A stretch of DNA of 64,000 nucleotides, from assembly GCA_001600415.1 (NCBI GenBank), contig BCJX01000002.1, forward strand, positions 1,620,255 through 1,684,254, in the 5' to 3' direction. Positions 56,895-64,000 of this stretch are shown piece after piece. Source of the stretch: Pascua guehoae (taxonomy: Eukaryota > Basidiomycota > Tremellomycetes > Trichosporonales > Trichosporonaceae). Made by a program: the position numbers and the translations under genes. Below the pieces are notes generated by a model, which had not been told where the DNA came from, did not search any database, and saw only the letters and a program-made list of their open reading frames with translations. Positions within the stretch are counted from its first letter, which is position 1. Every line of letters begins with the position of its first letter.

Positions 56895-59800
56895 CTATAT
56901 CCACCCGTTGCCGCGCGGCGTCTGTCTGCCGTAGCGGTCTGGGCCCTGCTCGTGACCCTGGTATGACTGGCCCTGTGCCTGTGCGGCCCACGCATACTGG
57001 GGGGGACTATCGTCATCAAAGATGAAGAATTCCGTCTCTGCGCCGACCTCGCCCTGTGTGTTGGAAGTAGTCCCAAAGCTCGTATCGGGGTCGCTGGAGG
57101 GAAACGACTGGTTGAAGATTGTCTGGTGCCCGAGGCCGTCGAGGGCGCTAAAGCGGAGCGGCACGAGGACGCCGCGGAGGGACGCGGCGTCGTCGACGGG
57201 GGGCGGGAAGAGGCTCGATTCGGCCTGGGCCGCCTCGTGCGTGCTTGCTTGGGACGCGTAGATGCTCCCCTGCTGTTTCTTCGACTGGGACGCGAGCGGG
57301 TCGTAGCCGCGCACGGGCGAGCGGGAGAAGCGGCTGCTCGTGCGTCGGACGGGCGGGGGCGTCTGCGGGGGGCGGAGTGTAAAGTCCATTGATTCGCCGG
57401 GGGTGGAGAGGTACGGGTCCGTGTAGTTGGGCGGCTGGGACGCGTATGGGTGTGGATGCGGAGTCGCGTAGGGCTGCGCGTACGGGTGTGCAGTCGGGTA
57501 GGGCTGCGCGTACGGGTGCGGCACGGGGTAGGGTACGGGAAGTGGATGGGGGACCGGGTAAGGTATACTCGGGACGGGCGCGGCCGTCTCGGCGCCGTGG
57601 TTCACGCCCACCTGGGATGCAGGGAGCAGGCCGCTCTCGGGCAGCACAGACATGTCCACCGTCTCGGGCAACAGATCCGACTCGGGTATCGCCTCGGGCA
57701 CGTCGGTCGACACTCCCATGTTGCCGTTGCCCGTGCCGGTCGGCCGCGTCTTGGACCCAGAAAACAGGCTCCGCCACCCCCGGCTCCCCGTCCTCGGCTC
57801 GCTCTTTTCGCGCTTGTACATCTGGATCGCCTTGGCGCGACCCGCAGACGTTGCAAAGTCGCCAGGATCGATTTCCGTGCCCGCAGTCCACTTTGTAAAG
57901 ACCCGGATCGGGCCCACGTAGTGCCGACGGCCTGGATGTTAGGATAACCTTTCGGGCGTGTCTGAAAGGAGCCATTGGGGGCCACCCGCAGATGATACTC
58001 ACCGTAAATGATCCAGGTCATGGCCATGATCAAGAGCATACCCACAAACGCGGGGGGCAGTAGACTCATCGTGTCTGCTCAGTTAGTCATGGGACCCCGT
58101 CTGGCACCTTGCTTCTGGAACTGGTTGTCACCATTCGACCTCAAACGCACCTTTGGTCACTGGATAGGCGGTTGGAAAGCTCTGCTGCACCATGGACGCA
58201 AACAGCCATATCACCGCGATAACCGCAACGGGCTTGCTCCAACTGCCAAGCGTAAACTGGGTGCGCTCGTGCTTCAAGTTTAATTTCGATACAATGTAGA
58301 GCGCAATGGGGACGAGCTAGTTGTCAGCGTTGGGATAAAGTGAGGGGTATCGGAGCAGTTCCCCTGAGTTTTTCGCCCATCACTAGGCTTGGAGAAACTC
58401 ACATATGCGAATGGGGTAATCCCCCGAGTAAACGTCAAAAGTAACGAGGTGTAGAGGTTGGCCTTGACAAACCACGCAAAGATGCTGGCGTACATGACCA
58501 GAATGAGGACGACCGAGGCGACCCAGGGCTCCTTGTGTTTATCCGTAATGAGAAAGAGCCGAGAAAAGGGAATGCCGTGGTCGCGGGCCAAAGCGAAGAG
58601 GAAGCGTGAGGTCACCTGCAGCTGGGCAAGGAGCTGGACAACGGCGACCATGTGGACGAGAATGACGAGCAGCATGATCACCCCGCTGGGAATGCCGAGC
58701 AGCTGGGCAACGGGAATCTGGTGGGGTGAGCCAAGGGGATATTTGACCTAGTTGGGAAAAACTCACAAAGGGCATGAGGGTGGAGCGTAATAGCGGCACC
58801 GTCTGGGGCGAGGGGATAAAGGAGAATAATATGACGGAAGCGTAGGTGAAGATGAAGCGAAGGACGTAGGATACAAAAATGGCGCGGGGGACGTTTACGG
58901 CGGGATTTTGGGTCTCCTCGGCGAGGCTGGATAGCGTCAGTGGTGCACCATGGTCGGGGCAGGTATCGCGCGTGATAGAGGTCATGGTAAACATGAGTCT
59001 GTCGCGCATGTACAGCCATCCACCTGACAGCTGTTTGAAACTTTTGTGCCAGGTCCGCAGACTCAAGGCGCCAACGCAAACTCACTGTGCCGAGGCATCC
59101 AGGGGCGTTAATTGGAGAGGAAAGTTGAGCCAGATCATCCATCCCAGGTTGGGCAGTGTTGGCGGCTTGGTCATGCCAAGAAATGTTCCCGGGATATGCC
59201 TGGGATGTAAGCAAGTGTGGTGATTTAGGGGACGCGCCGACGCGCCGACGCGCCACAACCACCGTGTGTGCCACACGTCTCACTCGGCCACTTAGCATTC
59301 CAACTTACCGGACCGTGTACACTGTAGCGGCAAGGATGCCAATGAGGAGGAGCGACGCGACAATGCTGTAGAACCCGCAGACGATCCAGAACTGGGCACT
59401 GCGTGCTATTCGCGAAAGCGACAAGATGGCCACAAACGTGACGAGGACGACGTGGAAGATTGGCATCCACCAGTACTTTTTGGCCAGGGTGATATTTGGG
59501 TCCTGGCTCACTTGAAAGTTGGCCGCGAGCGAGTAGCACGCCGCCCACGCGCGGACGGTTTCGTACAGGCCGCCCAGGAGCTGTTTGTCGTGGTGAGCGT
59601 GAAGAACAACAAACCCAGTTCATTCAAACGTACCCTTCCCAAGTGGGCGGCGAGGACAAAGCCGCTCATGAGCCACCCCCACCCACGCTCGCCCCGGACA
59701 CCGCCGAGGGCACACCGCCAGGCCCATGTGGCCATGGCTCCCGCGACGGGGAAGGCCGAGGCGAGCTCGCAAAAGGGCATGAGGAGGGCGAGATGGAGGA

Positions 59801-60424
59801 GGCCGAGGAATGGGTATGCCGCAATCTAGCGCAGAGTCAGCAGTGCGTACAGATGCAGGGTTAAGGAAGGAACGATCCCGCCAGAGGTAGTCTACGCGCA
59901 CGCACAAAGAGTATTGGGCCCGAGTACGAGTAGATGGCCACGAGGGTGACGATATCCATTGTCGAGTCCATGTTGCACAGATTCAGGCCCATACTCGACC
60001 AAAACCCCAGCGGGCGTCCGAGCACGGCGTCGTACCCGAGCTGTCGGAGGCGTTCATTGTCGCGATCGCCATCGTCGTGGTTGTCCACGACCTTGAACTG
60101 GGACATTCCCGGGCCCGACCCCGACCCCGGTCCCGGCGCCGAGCGCGACTCGATAGGCCCAAACGACACGGCCTGGGGCGAGTTGAGCCGGTCCTTTGAC
60201 CCATGCTGCATGGTCGGGTACGATAGCAGCAGCGACTCGTGGCCCGTCAGCGACGGTGGGTCGTGGCGCGTGTTGGTGTGCGAGTCGGCCCGCGTCATGA
60301 TATCTGGCAGCTCGGTCGACGCGCCACCCGACGTCTCAAACGAGTACTGCGACGGCATCTTGGGCAGGCGCCGCGGGTACCCCGCGTTGGTAATGTCGCC
60401 CTCCACATAGTGGTGGATCGCCAT
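56895..60424 (-). CDS. APC-superfamily amino acid/choline-type permease with long cytosolic tail
   Basis: Nine minus-strand exons (60424-59906, 59825-59634, 59580-59309, 59199-59086, 58926-58767, 58717-58403, 58316-58151, 58074-58003, 57931-56895) give 948 aa. A hydrophilic N terminus of about 140 residues precedes about twelve membrane spans. Family marks are LGFWSSMGLNLCNMDS, ASAFPVAGAMATWAW, LTPLDASAHLAEETQNPAV-N-VPRAI (split by an intron) and DHGIPFSRLF. The last 340 residues are a Pro/Tyr/Ser-rich tail with HPYAQPYPT-type repeats. It resembles fungal GABA/choline/polyamine permeases; the substrate is not determined. An in-frame ATG 33 nt upstream (60457) is also possible. Normal family members are 500-600 aa, so the tail is unusual. 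Confidence 0.9.
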
Positions 60425-63189
60425 TTTGTAAACAACAAACAAACAGCGAAGAAACAAACGAGCGAAAAGGCAAGTGAGATCAAAAGGTCAACAGTAAGTT
60501 CACAACTGTGCTTGCTGACCTGGTCGCCTCCCATGTCCTCGTGCTTGCTTGCTTGCACCGCAGCATTTTCCTCAACCTGTAGTGAAGCACAACTTGGTCT
60601 TGTCGAGCCGCCATCGCGACCTGACGTCGTACCTTAGGTGAGGGGCAAGGGGTGGGACGGCCTCTCGGGCGGCGTTTGGATGTGTCAGGAACACTGTGCT
60701 TGGGCTTGGCTGCAAAAGGTTTGCCCAAGCTGGCCCAGCTAGGCGGGCCGAGCTAGGCGGCCCAGCTTGCGAGTGGGGTGTTGGCAGGTACCGAGGTGCA
60801 AGGTGCACACAGATAAGAATGATGGGGGAGAGGGGAGGGCGTGGTGAGCGGGCTGCGAGGGGGGAGGGTTGGCCTCGCCCTCCCGGTGCCGATTAGGTAC
60901 AGCACAATGGGCCGAGACACAACGACCAGAGACAGCCGCGGTCCCAAAGTACGCGACTTGGTGCTTTGTTTGGCACTGGCAATGGTAGCTCCCTGAATCG
61001 GGCGGGGAGCTGCTCCCTTAGGCCCCCTGCTCTCCCCTGCTGTCGCCCGGCGACGGAAACACATTAGGCTCGTCCTCAAACGTCTACACCAGACGTGACG
61101 CCGAGGCGTGCCGCGGCGTGACACCCTGGGTCAACGGGGTCGACTGGGTTGACTGGGGAAGCACTCGCGGGCAGAGGCCGAGACGAACGAGCAAGAGCAA
61201 GAGGGCAATAACAAACAGGGTGCTCCCACGTTGCGTTCAATCTTAAAAGTTCCGACAAGCTTAATATCTACGGACCCTCTCGGCACGCCGACGCCAAGCC
61301 CGAAAGAACCCCAGCACGCAGACGTACGTGGACCGGCGTCGTCGTTGATGCGATTGCGACTAACTCTGAATTGTTTCGGCCTGCAAGGGCGGCAGATGGC
61401 AAGGATGCTGTGCGATATTTGCACCCGAGAGGATAAGCACCCCGTGGGGCCCAAACCGGGACGCGGGGACGTGCTCGCTCGACGATCCTAGGAGCCTTCA
61501 GAACCACCCAGCTCGGGATCCTAGGCTCATGCAGGATGCAGGATGCAGCATGCAGGAGCCTGGCATGTGATTCCAGTACTATTCCATTTCGTACTGAGGC
61601 TGCAAACACGGGCTGTGAGCGCAGGGATGCCGTGGCATGTAGCACTGAGCTGGTACTGACATGAGCGTTCCAGCGCAAGACAAATGTCACCAGCTCACCC
61701 ACAGTCCTTTTTCGACACCTTCTGCAGGTGTACTTACACGTGTCAACATGAACGCGTGGCGACTGTTGAGCTGTTGAGGGTGTTCTATCACCGATACATG
61801 TTTCCGGCGACTCCTTTATGCCATCATATACAGGTGTCCGAAAAGTCATGAGACTACCACATAAAGCTATGGTCCGCACGGTGCGTATAGGCAGTCCCTC
61901 CTCGTATTGGTACGTCTCCTGACGTCCACGCCCGCTCCATCCTCCTGTAGCCATTGTCAACAGTAGATCCCCTCGCACCAAGCGTGGCAGGTATCGTCAG
62001 CAAGGGTATCATGCGCCGTCGCCATTGGAAAGTCCTTGGACATAACCAGGCTAGTGTGGTTCCATACCCTCGATGCGACCCAAGGTGCGCAGGACATGTG
62101 GGACACGACCAGCACGAAACATCAGTGTCCACTTGCCATGCATTGCATGGTCTAGACAGTCTCCGTGCAACTTGGACTAGACGCTCAAAGCGGCAGTCTC
62201 AACGCACCTGTAGGTACAGCACAACGAACCTGCCGTCGAGGCGACTCGTTTCAGCTGGGTCAGCTGCTCTGTCCACCAGGTGTCAAAGGAACAAGAACGG
62301 CGCAGGTGTGACGGGTGTCGAGGCATGCAGAATGCAGGCAGCTAGGCAGAGCTGCGGCGGTGCAGGCCTTGCAAGAGTTCAGTGAGCCCTGCGCCACTTG
62401 TCGTTCCTTGACACGGTCTGTACTGGTCCACTTGTGAGTGTGCGGCTTGGTCGCGGTGACGAATGGGCCAGGGGACATGTCAATGGCCAGCTGGCCAGTG
62501 GCTTCCATGGGCAGCGGCCTCAATGGGCAGTGGCTTCTGTCCAGTGGTCAGTAGCCTCAGTGGACACACCTGGCAGTCAGTGCAATCAGCCATGAAAATG
62601 CATCAACCGAGCGCGACATGCCCTAAATGGCTCATCTAGACGGTCCAATACCAAGAATGCCGCACCCAGTTGCGGCAATAGCCTCAGCGCATCAGTGGGC
62701 CGTTCGTGTGTGCCAAGAAATGGTGGATCGAGGCTGGACCCGACCGGCAACAGGGCAAAGGGCCGCCGCCACTGGCTCGTGGCGTTGGTTGGCTTGGCAC
62801 TCGATTCATGCCACAGAGATACCCAATCCACACGCGCTTTCCGCGTCGCGCGGCGCGTCGTCGATACGCTAGGTTACCCATTGTCATTGTGCAACGGGGC
62901 GGAGGACAGAAATGCTGTGTGAACGACAGGACAGGGGTACGAGATCGGCGGTATGGGGGAATGCATGGCGTGCGACTGGGCCGGGGCGCGGGGGTGGGCC
63001 GTGTGGTGGGGGGGCGGGGGATGGCGTGCGGTGCAAGGGGGGTGGTTGAGGTTGATAGGCCGTTTGGCGGGTACTTAAGTACAGACGCTCGACTGCCTCT
63101 TTATCTCTCTTGTCCTTCTCTTCCTTTCACGCCCATTACGTCTCCTCTCTACCCTTTTTACACTTTGCATACCCCCCATCGCCCACACA
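60425..63189. other. Gene-poor interval between the permease and the GPI-protein gene
   Basis: 2.8 kb without a convincing gene. It includes AGCTAGGCGGGCC-like repeats near 60725-60770 and CAGTGGC-like repeats near 62480-62575. The last 150 bp holds the palindrome TACTTAAGTA (63072-63081) and a CT-rich stretch, fitting a promoter for the downstream gene. Confidence 0.5.
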
Positions 63190-63561
63190 ATGCTCGTCTC
63201 GTCCGTCGCCCTCTTCGCCCTCGCCTCTGTCGCCGCAGGTGAGCACCTCGGTGTCGCTGGCCTAGCCTACCCACTGACCAGCAGCCAACCTCAACGTGCG
63301 CCACGCGGGCCACGACCACTCGGCCGACAACGCGACGACCTCTGCCACGTCGGTGAGTTGTACTTGTACCAATGGATGGTGGTGGAGACTAACCCCCAGG
63401 GCGTGTCTGTGTCTGCGGACGTGTCGGCGTCTGCGCCTGCGGCGTCGGGGTCGGCGCCCGCGCCGTCGGCGTCGGCACCAGGCAGCGGCGCGGGTGCCAT
63501 GGCGCCCCTGTCTGCCGTCGCCGTCGTGGCGGGTGTCATGGCTGGTGTCGCTGTTCTCTAG
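63190..63561 (+). CDS. Small predicted GPI-anchored secreted protein
   Basis: Exons 63190-63238, 63285-63352 and 63400-63561 give 92 aa. It opens with a signal peptide (MLVSSVALFALASVAAG), then a short His/Asp/Asn-rich part (NVRHAGHDHSADN), a Ser/Ala/Pro-rich stretch, small residues (GSGAGA) and a hydrophobic C terminus (PLSAVAVVAGVMAGVAVL) with no charged residues after it. That layout is typical of GPI-anchor addition. Such short proteins often sit on the fungal wall or membrane; the HxGHDH segment could bind metal. No family recognised. Introns are 46-47 nt with CTGAC and CTAAC branch sites. The CT-rich leader suggests strong expression. Confidence 0.68.
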   Translation: MLVSSVALFALASVAAGEHLGVAGLAYPLTSSQPQRAPRGPRPLGRQRDDLCHVGELYLYQWMVVETNPQGVSVSADVSASAPAASGSAPAPSASAPGSGAGAMAPLSAVAVVAGVMAGVAVL

Positions 63562-64000
63562 GCCGCACGACCTCTTCCCGCCAACGCTGTTGCCACGTTC
63601 GCCAACGCCGCTTGCCACCCTTGTTTTATACGTTCTACTGTACGCCCCTCGTGTCATGTCATGTCATGTCGTGAATACTACATTACGCTGGTTTGTATCT
63701 CTTGCCGCAGGTCTGCCTGGACTGTAGGAGCCTGCCCGACACGTGGGTATCTGTGCAACGACCGTCGTCGCGCACGCCCAGATCCATTCCAACCACGATA
63801 CTGCTCAGATCACGGGTTCCACAGGGGTGACGATGAGAGGGAGCTTCATGCCTTCTCCCTCGATGCTCGGCCGGATAACGACGCTGCGTGTTAGTTTAAT
63901 ACTAAAGGCCTAGGTCGCGGGAGGTTTCTCCTTGTCCCTCTCTCTCCCCCATCTCTCTCTCTCTCTCCTCCCCCCCCTCTCTCTCTCTCTCCTGCCCCTC
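63562..64000. other. 3' flank with short tandem repeats
   Basis: Contains four tandem copies of a CATGT-like pentamer (about 63653-63672), then no gene, then a CT-rich microsatellite (63937-63992) at the window edge. Confidence 0.6.
63937..63992. repeat. CT-rich microsatellite
   Basis: Two (CT)n runs separated by a C-rich stretch at the right edge of the window. Confidence 0.9.

Noticed and set aside
62480..62575. CAGTGGC-like direct repeats considered as a CRISPR-like or regulatory array
   Set aside because: Units are short, irregular and lack spacers; eukaryotic context.

Overview
This window looks like chromosomal DNA of a GC-rich, intron-dense basidiomycete yeast. A tremellomycete such as one of the Trichosporonales is my best guess, but that is inference from gene style and not a database match. 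The support is that genes on both strands carry many short introns, mostly 40-120 nt, with GTGAGT/GTAAGT-type donors and CTAAC/CTGAC branch sites just before the acceptor. All recognisable genes are eukaryotic housekeeping genes, and the two tRNA genes carry introns after position 37. No virus, transposon or CRISPR array was recognised. There is one assembly gap (78 N) inside an intron.

Layout, left to right: a peroxisomal NUDT19-like Nudix hydrolase (+); a 2.8-kb gene-poor stretch with a minisatellite; an MRH-domain membrane receptor of the Atg27/Mrl1 kind (+); the 49-kDa subunit of respiratory complex I (+); a secretory glutaminyl cyclase (-); a GNAT acetyltransferase (+); QCR9 of respiratory complex III (-); the PP2A B56 subunit RTS1 (+); mitochondrial ribosomal protein bL19m (-); a PIN-domain protein rich in RGG, His-Gly and Ala-Gly repeats (+); a SET/Vps75-type histone chaperone (+); a small unnamed mitochondrial protein (+); a DUF300/TMEM184 membrane protein (+); a KEL3/KLHDC4 kelch protein (-); SPT16 of FACT (+); VPS13, nearly 11 kb (-); the ribosome-biogenesis helicase ECM16/DHX37 (+); tRNA-Arg(ACG) (-) and tRNA-Val(AAC) (+); an APC-family permease (-); a 2.8-kb gene-poor stretch; and a small predicted GPI-anchored protein (+).

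There are no operons. Several neighbours are head-to-head and share short intergenic regions: glutaminyl cyclase/GNAT, QCR9/RTS1, bL19m/PIN protein, KEL3/SPT16 and VPS13/ECM16. All five of these shared regions contain at least one CACGTG box, and one places two CACGTG boxes around a perfect TGACGTCA. Functional themes are mitochondrial respiration and translation, chromatin (SPT16, SET-type chaperone), ribosome assembly (ECM16), and membrane traffic or lipid transfer (VPS13, MRH receptor).

The least conventional items are the PIN-domain protein, which appears to have lost catalytic acids and carries three LL(Q/R)RP motifs; a tRNA-Val-like fragment inside the GNAT intron; a 16-nt microexon in the glutaminyl cyclase gene; and an orphan exon-like segment near 2.2 kb. 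Exon models were built by hand from splice signals and reading-frame continuity. Internal boundaries are predictions.
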